From: JBBRXJ01 sp038248505
Lineage (GTDB): Bacteria; Bacteroidota; Bacteroidia; Bacteroidales; JBBRXJ01
Assembly: GCA_038248505.1 (NCBI GenBank)
Contig: JBBRXJ010000065.1
Span: forward strand, 1 to 20,383
Length of the DNA: 20,383 nt
Reading direction: 5' to 3'
Shown here in pieces: positions 7,212 to 14,770 of this stretch (positions are counted from its first letter, which is position 1; every line of letters begins with the position of its first letter). Under the pieces are notes generated by a model. That model searched no databases, was not told the DNA's origin, and saw only the letters and a list, made by a program, of their open reading frames with translations. A program made the translations under genes and the position numbers.

Positions 7212-7340
7212 ACATACGTGATGATGCTTGGTAATACTAAAAACGACCATTATACGTTTTCCAAAAACTATTGATAATGTAAACTGCTATACATTTAGCA
7301 ATCGTTTTTTTTATACTTTTACAATCTAAAAAATAACAGA

Positions 7341-8507
7341 ATGAATGCAATAAAAATTAAAGAAGGAATCTATTGGGTAGGGGCTATTGATTGGGATTTG
7401 CGAAATTTTCATGGATATTTAACGCAGAGAGGATCGACCTACAATGCCTATCTAATTATTGATGAGAAAATAACTTTAATTGATACTGTTAAAAGTTATA
7501 AAACAGAGGAAATGTTTCAGCGCATTCGTAGCATTATTGATCCTTCGCGTATCGATTATATAATTTGTAATCATGTTGAAATGGATCATTCAGGTGCTAT
7601 TCCGGCGGTAAAGGCTCAGGCCCCAAATGCAACTGTGTTTGCTTCTCCAAATGGAGAGAAAGGTTTAAAAGCACATTTTAAGACGGACTTAAATATTAAA
7701 GCCGTAAAATCTGGTGAAGTTATAAATTTAGGTAAACGCAATCTTCATGTAGTTGCTACCCCTATGGTACATTGGCCTGATAATATGGTTTGTTATTGCC
7801 CCGAAGAGAAAATCCTTTTCTCGAATGATTCATTTGGACAGCATTTTGCCTCAGCTGAGCGTTTTGATGATGAAGCGCCTCTTGATATCGCCATTGAGGA
7901 AGCCCGTAAATATTATGCAAATATTGTATTACCGTATAATAGTCAGGTAGTTAATGAATTAGAGGTGGCTGCTACTCTTGATATTCAGATTATTGCTCCT
8001 AGTCATGGTATTATATGGCGAAAACATATTAAAGAGATTGTTGACCTTTATAAAAGTATGGCTGGGAATAAAACCGTTAAAAAGGCTGTAATTATTTATG
8101 ATACCATGTGGCACTCAACAGAAACACTTGCTCGAGAGGTGGTACAGTCTGCTTTTGAACAAAAGGGATTTCATGTGGTTATGCGCAATCTGCAATGCAA
8201 TCATATTTCAGATATTATGACCGATTTAGTTGATGCAGAGTATATTTGCGTTGGATCACCTACTCTAAATAATAATATGCTACCCAATGTAGCTGCTTTT
8301 CTAACGTATTTAAAAGGCTTATCGCCTAAAGGGAGAAAATCGGTAGCATTTGGCTCTTATGGATGGGGCGGACAGAGCATAGGACTTGTTGAACAAGATT
8401 TATTGGCCTGCGGTTTTGAGGTGAAAGATGTGATAAAAGTTAAGTATATACCTGATAATAATGATATTGATCAACTAAAGGCAAGTTTGATTTCTAAAAT
8501 CGAATAA
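7341..8507 (+). CDS. fprA: Flavodiiron protein (oxygen/nitric oxide reductase)
   Basis: It reduces oxygen to water or NO to N2O in the cytosol, with electrons from rubredoxin. The 388 residues combine a beta-lactamase-like di-iron domain (1 to about 245) with a flavodoxin domain (about 247-388). The iron ligands form the HxExDH set His78, Glu80, Asp82, His83, with His144, Asp163 and His222, all present. The FMN phosphate loop is YDTMWHSTETLA (253-264), and GSPTLNN and SYGWGG shape the flavin site. There is no extra rubredoxin or NADH-oxidase domain, so this is a class A enzyme that needs an external donor, probably the rubredoxin 185 bases upstream. Terminators on both sides suggest a single-gene transcript. 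I found no PerR box in front. Confidence 0.95.
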   Translation: MNAIKIKEGIYWVGAIDWDLRNFHGYLTQRGSTYNAYLIIDEKITLIDTVKSYKTEEMFQRIRSIIDPSRIDYIICNHVEMDHSGAIPAVKAQAPNATVFASPNGEKGLKAHFKTDLNIKAVKSGEVINLGKRNLHVVATPMVHWPDNMVCYCPEEKILFSNDSFGQHFASAERFDDEAPLDIAIEEARKYYANIVLPYNSQVVNELEVAATLDIQIIAPSHGIIWRKHIKEIVDLYKSMAGNKTVKKAVIIYDTMWHSTETLAREVVQSAFEQKGFHVVMRNLQCNHISDIMTDLVDAEYICVGSPTLNNNMLPNVAAFLTYLKGLSPKGRKSVAFGSYGWGGQSIGLVEQDLLACGFEVKDVIKVKYIPDNNDIDQLKASLISKIE

Positions 8508-8571
8508 TTTACAATTTATAGTGCTATAATATAGATTATCAATAATATAACATACTTAGTTCTTATTTAAT

Positions 8572-8621
8572 AAGGTAAAACTTTTATTGAAACCCGTTTG
8601 TTTCAATAAAAGTTTTACTTT
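8572..8621 (+). terminator. Long perfect hairpin after fprA
   Basis: GTAAAACTTTTATTGAAAC (8575-8593) and its exact complement (8600-8618) form a 19-bp stem around CCGTTT. Three more pairs, one of them G-U, extend it to 22 bp, and T residues follow. It is probably the fprA terminator. Its right arm runs into the -7 box of the rpsA promoter. Confidence 0.7.
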
Positions 8622-8623
8622 TG
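8597..8623 (+). promoter_or_regulatory. Likely rpsA promoter overlapping the hairpin
   Basis: TACTTTTG (8616-8623) is an exact TAnnTTTG -7 box, followed by GCACCC, a common look for Bacteroidetes starts. A TTTG sits at 8597-8600, in the loop and start of the right arm, but only 15 bases ahead, closer than the usual spacing. The -33 assignment is uncertain. A start near 8630 gives a leader of about 40 bases. Confidence 0.5.
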
Positions 8624-8645
8624 CACCCTATTAATTAACTGAATT

Positions 8646-8674
8646 ATTAACCTTTAATTTTTTCATGCCGTATG
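8646..8674 (+). promoter_or_regulatory. rpsA leader motif with twin ATG
   Basis: ATTAACCTTTAA then TTTTTTCATGCCGTATG leads into rpsA, almost the same as the guaA leader at 12080-12107. The upstream ATG (8665) is out of frame, 7 bases before the true start, and opens a 14-codon reading frame overlapping rpsA. There is no Shine-Dalgarno sequence. It may act in translation initiation. Confidence 0.4.
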
Positions 8675-10612
8675 GCAAACGTAGATTTAAACGACGACAA
8701 AAATCTTGAATTTGTACCTCTTATTGATAGCGAGGATGAAGCAACCGAGATTACAACAGATTCACAAGAGGAAGAGCAAATCATTGAAGAGCCACTAGTG
8801 ATTTCAAAACCAAGTCAACCAACTTTTATTGCACTTGAAGATTTTGACTGGGATACTTACAAAAACGATGAAGGTATTTACAGCAAAGTACAACGCAAAG
8901 ATTTTGAAGACATGTATACCCAAACCCTATCATCAGTAGGACAAGGTGAAGTGATGGATGGTACCGTAATTGCAATGAACAAACGCGAAGTTGTAATTAA
9001 CATTGGATACAAATCAGAAGGTTTAGTGAACTTAAACGAGTTTCACTACAATCCTGAACTAAAAATTGGTGATACAGTAGAAGTATATGTTGAAAATACA
9101 GAAGACAGAAACGGTCAGCTTATTCTCTCACATAAAAAAGCACGTACTCTTCGTTCATGGGAACGTATCAACAGTGCATACGAAACACAAATTGTTGTTA
9201 AAGGCTTTGTAAAATGCCGCACCAAGGGTGGTATGATTGTTGATGTATTTGGTATTGAAACATTCTTGCCAGGTTCACAAATTGATGTTAAACCAATTCG
9301 TGATTATGATGTATTTGTTGGTAAGGTAATGGATTTCAAGGTGGTTAAAATTAACCATGAATTCAAAAACGTAGTTGTTTCACACAAAATACTTATTGAA
9401 GCTGAGCTTGAAGCACAGAAGAAAGAGATTATTGCAAAACTTGAAAAAGGTCAGATACTTGAAGGTACCGTTAAGAATATCACATCATATGGTGTGTTTA
9501 TTGACCTTGGCGGCGTAGATGGTTTGATACATATTACCGATTTAAGCTGGGGACGTATTAATCACCCAGAAGAAATTGTGAAATTAGATCAAAAAATCAA
9601 CGTAGTTATTCTCGATTTTGATGAAGATAAGACACGTATTGCATTAGGTTTAAAACAACTTACCCCACATCCATGGGATTCATTAGACGCTAATTTAAAT
9701 ATTGGTGATGTAGTGAAAGGTAAAGTAGTTGTAATGGCAGATTACGGTGCGTTTGTTGAAATTAACCCAGGCGTTGAAGGATTAATTCACGTTTCTGAAA
9801 TGTCTTGGTCAACACATCTTCGTAGCGCACAAGAATTCCTAAAGATTAGCGATTCTGTTGAAGCGAAAATTCTTACCCTCGACCGCGTTGAGCGCAAAAT
9901 GTCATTAGGTATTAAACAACTTCATCCAGATCCATGGGAAAATATTGAGTCAAAATATCCACAACACAGCAAGCACAAAGCAAAAGTTCGCAACTTTACC
10001 AACTTCGGTATCTTTGTTGAACTTGAGGAAGGTGTTGATGGTCTAATACATATCTCAGATCTTTCCTGGACAAAGAAAATCAACCACCCTGCCGAGTTTA
10101 CAGCTGTTGGTGAAATGATTGATGTGGTAGTTTTGGAGATTAGCAAAGATCAACGTCGTTTAAGCCTTGGTCACAAACAATTGGAAGAAAATCCATGGGA
10201 TGTATTTGAAAACATCTTCACAGAAAACTCAGTGCATGAAGGTACTATTGTTGAAATTCTCGATAAAGGAGCCAAAGTTGCCCTTCAGTATGGTGTTGAG
10301 GGATTTGCCTCAAACAAACATCTTACAAAAGAAGATGGTAGCAATGCAAAAGTTGAAGATAAATTGTCATTCAAGGTAATTGAATTCTCAAAAGATTCTA
10401 AACGAATCATTCTTTCACATACCCGTGTATTTGAAGATGATAAGAAAGGAAAAGAAACAGCTGCACGTAAGGAAGAAACAGAGACCGTTCAAAAAACCGC
10501 TAAAAAGATTAAGGCAAATGTGGAAAAAACCACCCTTGGTGATATCAGCGAGCTTGGTGCATTAAAAGACAGAATGGATAAAGAAGCAGCAGAGGGAAAT
10601 AATGAAAATTAA
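8672..10612 (+). CDS. rpsA: 30S ribosomal protein S1
   Basis: S1 binds mRNA at the 30S platform and helps start translation. The 646-residue protein has an acidic N-terminal tail (about 1-75), then six S1 (OB-fold) repeats: about 92-157, 178-240, 260-330, 345-420, 430-505 and 515-585. A charged Lys/Glu-rich tail follows. Repeats 3-5 are the most canonical (GVFIDLGGVDGLIHITDLSW, GAFVEINPGVEGLIHVSEMSW, GIFVELEEGVDGLIHISDLSW). Long S1 proteins of this kind are normal in Bacteroidetes, where S1 is thought to matter more because Shine-Dalgarno pairing is rare. The ATG at 8672 (MANVDLNDD) is chosen because the earlier ATG is out of frame. The STAS gene follows after 37 bases. Confidence 0.95.
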   Translation: MANVDLNDDKNLEFVPLIDSEDEATEITTDSQEEEQIIEEPLVISKPSQPTFIALEDFDWDTYKNDEGIYSKVQRKDFEDMYTQTLSSVGQGEVMDGTVIAMNKREVVINIGYKSEGLVNLNEFHYNPELKIGDTVEVYVENTEDRNGQLILSHKKARTLRSWERINSAYETQIVVKGFVKCRTKGGMIVDVFGIETFLPGSQIDVKPIRDYDVFVGKVMDFKVVKINHEFKNVVVSHKILIEAELEAQKKEIIAKLEKGQILEGTVKNITSYGVFIDLGGVDGLIHITDLSWGRINHPEEIVKLDQKINVVILDFDEDKTRIALGLKQLTPHPWDSLDANLNIGDVVKGKVVVMADYGAFVEINPGVEGLIHVSEMSWSTHLRSAQEFLKISDSVEAKILTLDRVERKMSLGIKQLHPDPWENIESKYPQHSKHKAKVRNFTNFGIFVELEEGVDGLIHISDLSWTKKINHPAEFTAVGEMIDVVVLEISKDQRRLSLGHKQLEENPWDVFENIFTENSVHEGTIVEILDKGAKVALQYGVEGFASNKHLTKEDGSNAKVEDKLSFKVIEFSKDSKRIILSHTRVFEDDKKGKETAARKEETETVQKTAKKIKANVEKTTLGDISELGALKDRMDKEAAEGNNEN

Positions 10613-10649
10613 ATTTCGCTCATAGCTTTTAATTCTTTAAATTTGTAAT

Positions 10650-10991
10650 ATGGAGTTCAAGATAGAAAAACAAGAAAAGTATACATTAATACAGATTCTG
10701 GAAGAAAAATTAGATACGCATTTGGCTCCGACGCTTAAGTCGGAGCTAGTGCTCATTTCAGGAAATGGAGAAAAAAATATTATTCTTGATTTAAGTAACG
10801 TTAAGTATTGCGATTCATCTGGCTTAAGTGCCATTTTAGTTGCAAACAGATTATGCAAAAACGCCAATGGTCGATTTGTACTAACAGGACTTACCGAGGC
10901 TGTAGAAAGACTTATTACCATATCACAGTTAGATACTGTATTAAATATTACCGATGGTATTAATGATGCAATAGCTTTTATTAGTGAATAA
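10650..10991 (+). CDS. STAS-domain protein (anti-sigma factor antagonist-like)
   Basis: This 113-residue single STAS domain resembles SpoIIAA/RsbV. Such proteins bind a partner kinase or switch protein and are controlled by Ser phosphorylation. The conserved loop CDSSGLSAIL (54-63) has Asp55 and the likely phospho-acceptor Ser56. The strand-helix order (KYTLIQILEEKLDTHLAP, KNIILDLSNVKYCDSSGLSAI, GRFVLTGLTEAVERLI) fits the fold. No anti-sigma kinase or PP2C phosphatase gene is nearby, so the partner is unknown. Its TAA (10989-10991) is only three bases from the TTG start of RNase Z, in the same frame, which implies tight co-expression. Confidence 0.88.
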   Translation: MEFKIEKQEKYTLIQILEEKLDTHLAPTLKSELVLISGNGEKNIILDLSNVKYCDSSGLSAILVANRLCKNANGRFVLTGLTEAVERLITISQLDTVLNITDGINDAIAFISE

Positions 10992-10994
10992 TAT

Positions 10995-11933
10995 TTGAAA
11001 GAGTATAGATTTTCCATAACAATACTCGGAAGCAGTTCAGCGCTTCCTACATCAAAGAGATTCTCAACCGCTCAGGTGCTTAACCACCATGAGCGGTTTT
11101 TTTTGCTTGATTGCGGAGAAGGTACACAAATTCAATTGCGTCGTTTTAAGATTCGTTTTTCGCGCATTCATCACATCTTTATTAGTCATTTACATGGCGA
11201 TCATATTTATGGTTTGCCCGGCCTAATCTCTACTTTTGCTTTACTCGGACGCAAAGTGCCACTGCACATTTATGCACACAAAGAATTAAAGGAGATGATC
11301 GATTTGCAATTTAAATACGCCAAAGAAAAACTACCATTTTCTATTGAATTTCATGCACTGCAAAACAAAGAGATTGCTATTATATATGAGGATAGTAGTT
11401 TGAGAATTAAAAGTATTCCTTTACAACATAGTGTGTCGTGTTGTGGTTTTATTTTTGAAGAGAAACAACGTTTGCATAATGTGCGCAAAGAAGCAATAGC
11501 GAAATATAAATTTGGAGTTAAAGATATTATTGAATTGAAGCACGGTGGAGATTTTATTAAACCTGACGGCACAGTTCTGTTAAACCGTGAATTATGTTTT
11601 ACTGCACCTAGCCCTCGGCGTTACGCTTTTTGTACCGATACTGCTAAGCTCTCATCAATAGTACCGCATATTGAAAGCGTAGATTTACTTTATCACGAGG
11701 CTACATTTATGGAAGCTGAGAATAAAGAAGCTTTAGCGACCATGCACAGTACAGCTCGTCAGGCTGGTGAATTAGCGCTTGAGGCCAAGGTTGGGAAATT
11801 ACTGATAGGCCATTTTTCATCACGTTATAAAACAACAGGTCCTCTTCTAAATGAAGCACGTCAAGTTTTTCAAAATACTATTGCCGTTGAGGATGGCGAT
11901 GTATTTGATATTGATGAATCTTGTAAGATTTAA
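10995..11933 (+). CDS. rnz: Ribonuclease Z (tRNA 3' endonuclease)
   Basis: It cuts precursor tRNAs after the discriminator base so that CCA can be added. This matters here because the tRNA-Leu in this window has no encoded CCA. The 312-residue beta-lactamase-fold protein holds the two-zinc set in SHLHGDH: His65, His67, Asp69, His70, plus His145, Asp215 and His273 (GHFSSRY). DCGEGTQIQLRR (39-50) and the FGVKDIIELKHGG exosite region are typical. The start is TTG at 10995: an in-frame stop lies two codons earlier and the conserved ITILGSSSALPTS follows at once, so no ATG is possible without losing the core. It forms a unit with the STAS gene. Confidence 0.93.
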   Translation: MKEYRFSITILGSSSALPTSKRFSTAQVLNHHERFFLLDCGEGTQIQLRRFKIRFSRIHHIFISHLHGDHIYGLPGLISTFALLGRKVPLHIYAHKELKEMIDLQFKYAKEKLPFSIEFHALQNKEIAIIYEDSSLRIKSIPLQHSVSCCGFIFEEKQRLHNVRKEAIAKYKFGVKDIIELKHGGDFIKPDGTVLLNRELCFTAPSPRRYAFCTDTAKLSSIVPHIESVDLLYHEATFMEAENKEALATMHSTARQAGELALEAKVGKLLIGHFSSRYKTTGPLLNEARQVFQNTIAVEDGDVFDIDESCKI

Positions 11934-11935
11934 AT

Positions 11936-11957
11936 GATGTTAATCCGATGTTAATCC
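11936..11957 (+). repeat. Tandem 11-bp duplication
   Basis: GATGTTAATCC occurs twice back to back, directly after the RNase Z stop codon. It is a perfect two-unit repeat, followed by a T run. No role is apparent. Confidence 0.7.
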
Positions 11958-12079
11958 TTTTTATCTAATAGGCATCTAAATGCTATCTTTTTTAACTTAT
12001 TTTGTAAACAATAAACAATTTTTGATTTGTAGGAATAACATTTAATATTTAGCTCCGCGGCGACGGATAGCATTTAACA

Positions 12080-12107
12080 ATTAACCTTCAACATTTCATG
12101 CCCCATG
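12080..12107 (+). promoter_or_regulatory. guaA leader motif with twin ATG
   Basis: ATTAACCTTCAA then CATTTCATGCCCCATG closely matches the rpsA leader at 8646-8674. The first ATG (12098) opens a four-codon reading frame (M-P-H-D-stop) whose TGA overlaps codons 2 and 3 of guaA. The true start is the second ATG, 7 bases on. No purine riboswitch core was recognised in the 171-base gap before guaA. Confidence 0.4.
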
Positions 12108-13634
12108 ACTGAACAAATATTAATTCTCGATTTTGGATCACAGTACACACAGCTTATAGCACGCCGAGTACGTGAACTCAATGTATATTGCGAAATTCAT
12201 CCATACAATAAAATTCCAACAATCACTTCAAATGTAAAAGGGATCATACTCTCTGGCAGCCCTGCATCGGTGTGTGATAAAAATGCCCCTATGGTTGATA
12301 TGCAAATCTTACGTGGCAAGTTACCACTACTAGGAGTTTGCTATGGTGCTCAACTATTGGTTCATACATCAGGCGGTGATGTGCAACCCAGTACACATCG
12401 TGAGTACGGTCGTGCAAATCTCGATTTTATTGATAGCACTTCTGCTCTCATGAAAGGCATGAATCAAGGCACACAGGTTTGGATGTCGCATGGAGATACG
12501 ATTGTAAAATTTCAGCAAGAATTTAAAATTATTGGTAGTACAAAAGATGTTAAAGCAGGAGCTTTTAAAATTGATTCTGAAGAAACATACGGTATACAGT
12601 TTCATCCAGAAGTGTATCATACAACAGAAGGCAAACAATTACTACAAAATTTTGTGGTAGATTTATGCAAATGCAAACAAGATTGGACGCCCAATTCTTT
12701 TGTTGAAACAACCATTAAAGAATTAAAAGACACATTAGGTAATGATCATGTAATACTAGGTTTATCAGGTGGTGTTGACTCATCGGTAGCGGCTGTATTA
12801 CTGCATCGAGCCATAGGAAAAAATTTAACATGCATTTTTGTTGACAATGGTTTGCTGAGAAAAAATGAGTATACAAAGGTTCTTGACTCATATCAGCACA
12901 TGGGATTAAATGTAGTTGGAGTTGATGCATCAGCTCGTTTTCTTGGTAGTTTAAAAGACATCAGTGATCCAGAAAAAAAGCGAAAAGCAATTGGACGCGA
13001 TTTTATAGAAGTATTTGAACAAGAATCACGCAAAGTAAAAGATGCAAAATGGTTAGCGCAAGGTACTATTTACCCTGATGTTATTGAATCGGTTTCTGTA
13101 AATGGTCCTTCAGCAACTATAAAGTCACATCACAATGTTGGAGGTTTGCCTGAAAAAATGAATTTAAAAGTAGTTGAACCTTTGCGTTTATTATTTAAAG
13201 ATGAGGTACGTCGTGTAGGTGCTGCGTTACAACTTGATTCGTTAATTTTAAATAGACATCCTTTTCCAGGCCCAGGTTTAGCAATTCGAATATTGGGTGA
13301 AATTAGTCCTGAAAAAGTACGGATTCTTCAAGAGGTAGATGATATCTATGTAGAGGGTTTAAAAGAATGGAAATTATACGATAAGGTATGGCAGGCAGCA
13401 GCAATTTTATTGCCAGTACAATCAGTTGGAGTTATGGGCGATGAACGTACTTACGAGAATGCGGTTGTTTTGCGTGCGGTAAATTCGACCGATGGAATGA
13501 CAGCGGATTGGAGCCATTTACCCTATGATTTTTTAGCCGCTATGTCAAATAAAATCATAAATAATGTAAAAGGTATTAATCGTGTTGTGTACGATATTAG
13601 TTCGAAACCGCCTGCAACTATTGAGTGGGAATAG
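12105..13634 (+). CDS. guaA: GMP synthase (glutamine-hydrolysing)
   Basis: It aminates XMP to GMP with ATP and ammonia taken from glutamine, the last step of guanine nucleotide synthesis. The 509-residue protein is complete and two-domain. The class I glutamine amidotransferase has nucleophile Cys79 in LLGVCYGAQLL and the His167/Glu169 pair in QFHPEVYHT. The ATP pyrophosphatase domain has the PP-loop LSGGVDSS (220-227). The C-terminal dimerisation domain has RHPFPGPGLAIRILGE and ends KPPATIEWE, as in E. coli. It starts with ATG at 12105, stands alone between gaps, and a weak imperfect hairpin around 13677-13712 may end it. Confidence 0.97.
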   Translation: MTEQILILDFGSQYTQLIARRVRELNVYCEIHPYNKIPTITSNVKGIILSGSPASVCDKNAPMVDMQILRGKLPLLGVCYGAQLLVHTSGGDVQPSTHREYGRANLDFIDSTSALMKGMNQGTQVWMSHGDTIVKFQQEFKIIGSTKDVKAGAFKIDSEETYGIQFHPEVYHTTEGKQLLQNFVVDLCKCKQDWTPNSFVETTIKELKDTLGNDHVILGLSGGVDSSVAAVLLHRAIGKNLTCIFVDNGLLRKNEYTKVLDSYQHMGLNVVGVDASARFLGSLKDISDPEKKRKAIGRDFIEVFEQESRKVKDAKWLAQGTIYPDVIESVSVNGPSATIKSHHNVGGLPEKMNLKVVEPLRLLFKDEVRRVGAALQLDSLILNRHPFPGPGLAIRILGEISPEKVRILQEVDDIYVEGLKEWKLYDKVWQAAAILLPVQSVGVMGDERTYENAVVLRAVNSTDGMTADWSHLPYDFLAAMSNKIINNVKGINRVVYDISSKPPATIEWE

Positions 13635-13844
13635 GTGTTTAGTGAAGAGTAGTAAGTGAATCTCTACGGCGAAGTGATTGGTTATAAGACTTTGTCTTTA
13701 TTCTTATCAATTACATCTTTGAGCTATTCTTTAAAATTCAAATTATACTTGCGTTAATTTGCAGTCCATTTCGCCCTAAAAATAGCTTGTAGGCTAAAAA
13801 AAAATGAATATATTCGCATTCTTGTTTGAACAGCTTGTTTAAAC

Positions 13845-13927
13845 GCCCGAATGGCGGAATTGGTAGACGCGCTGGTCTCAAAAACCTGTGGGCTATGCCC
13901 TTGCCGGTTCGATTCCGGCTTCGGGTA
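13845..13927 (+). tRNA. tRNA-Leu (anticodon CAA)
   Basis: This 83-nt class II tRNA has acceptor GCCCGAA pairing with TTCGGGT (13920-13926) and discriminator A13927. The D arm includes TTGGTAGA. The anticodon loop CTCAAAA gives CAA, which reads UUG. The variable arm is GGGC-TAT-GCCC, and the T arm is GCCGG-TTCGATT-CCGGC. CCA is not encoded. Two oddities: the first acceptor pair is G-U, and the anticodon stem CTGGT/ACCTG contains a U-U mismatch. The other arms are perfect. Confidence 0.93.
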
Positions 13928-13943
13928 CAAAAATCGATATTTT

Positions 13944-13988
13944 AAGCGCTTGTATATAAGTAATATGCAGGCGCTTTTGTGTTTTTAG
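13944..13988 (+). terminator. Terminator after tRNA-Leu
   Basis: AAGCGC (13944-13949) pairs with GCGCTT (13971-13976), with two further pairs inside past a mismatch. TTGTGTTTTT follows. It begins 16 bases after the tRNA. Confidence 0.5.
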
Positions 13989-14770
13989 TAAAAAGTTTAT
14001 ACGCAAAAATGGATATAATAATCAAGAATGCTTAATTTTTGAACGACATTATCTGAATATACGTAGGATATAATACTATTATTCGCGTGCTCTTTTTTAT
14101 GTTTTTATGATTAAATAAATATTTAATTATCCCTAATTATACACCAGAAAATAGATTGAATTGTAATAATCAAGGATAATCAGTACATTTAGAAGCATAC
14201 ATTTTGCTTTATCCCTGATATGGGCTAATTTTAAAAAGATCGGTTTAAAACCGCGGAATAGCAAGTAATGTGGTTGTTGCGGCACAAATGTTATTGAAAA
14301 TTTAAGCTAATCCGAAACATATAAAGTGTAAAGATTTTTTAAAATCATAATTGGTGTACAATTAAGCAAAATCAATTTTTATTAGACATAAAATTACTAG
14401 CCCTCTAAAACAATAATAAAGCATATTGTTGCGTTTAGTAATAACATAAATCGCTAATTGGGTTTAAAGACCTAGCAATTAGTTAATTGCATTTATCACT
14501 ACATTCATTCCTAAGTACCTATTAAAGGCAATTTTATTTTGATTATGTATTATGAGTTGTGTTGATAAAAGCTTGAATAACAATGTGCACATACTATACA
14601 AGCATTTAATATTTTGACAGAAAACGCTTGTAATATATTTAAGAATAGGCATTTAACAAAACATAGCGGAATGCCTTTGTATTAGAGTAGTATAGCATAT
14701 AAAGAATTTAATGAATATTTAATAAAGTGTTAGATTTTGTGTTATTTTTACGAACTATTTTATAAACAAC
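13989..14770 (+). other. Long AT-rich non-coding gap before the polysaccharide locus
   Basis: No credible protein frame on either strand. It holds the MITE-like relic at 14126-14372 and, inside it, a two-part stem: TCAAGGATAA (14170-14179) against TTATCCCTGA (14209-14218), with an inner AAGCA/TGCTT pair. An imperfect hairpin CTAATTG...CAATTAG lies near 14453-14485. The promoter of the locus is probably in the last 150 bases, but no clean TTTG/TAnnTTTG pair was found. Confidence 0.5.
14126..14372 (+). repeat. Probable degenerate, longer relative of the MITE (copy C)
   Basis: Its ends point inward like those of copies A and B. The left end (14126-14146) finishes AATTATACACCAGAA, close to copy B, and the right end (14352-14372) is TGGTGTACAATTAAGCAAAA, differing from the copy B left end at about four of 22 positions. 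The interior is longer than in A and B and only one patch (TGCTTTA...TGATAT) looks related. It could be an old copy with an insertion, or a longer subfamily. Confidence 0.4.

Noticed and set aside
10638..10645. Exact TAAATTTG box ahead of the STAS gene
   Set aside because: It lies 4 bases from the ATG with no TTTG at -33, so a start there would leave no leader. It is probably chance in AT-rich sequence.
11934..12104. Purine or guanine riboswitch before guaA
   Set aside because: No conserved three-way-junction core was recognised. Only a short GC-rich patch near 12052-12070 stands out.
13677..13712. Hairpin after guaA
   Set aside because: Competing imperfect pairings and no T run; mentioned only in the guaA entry.
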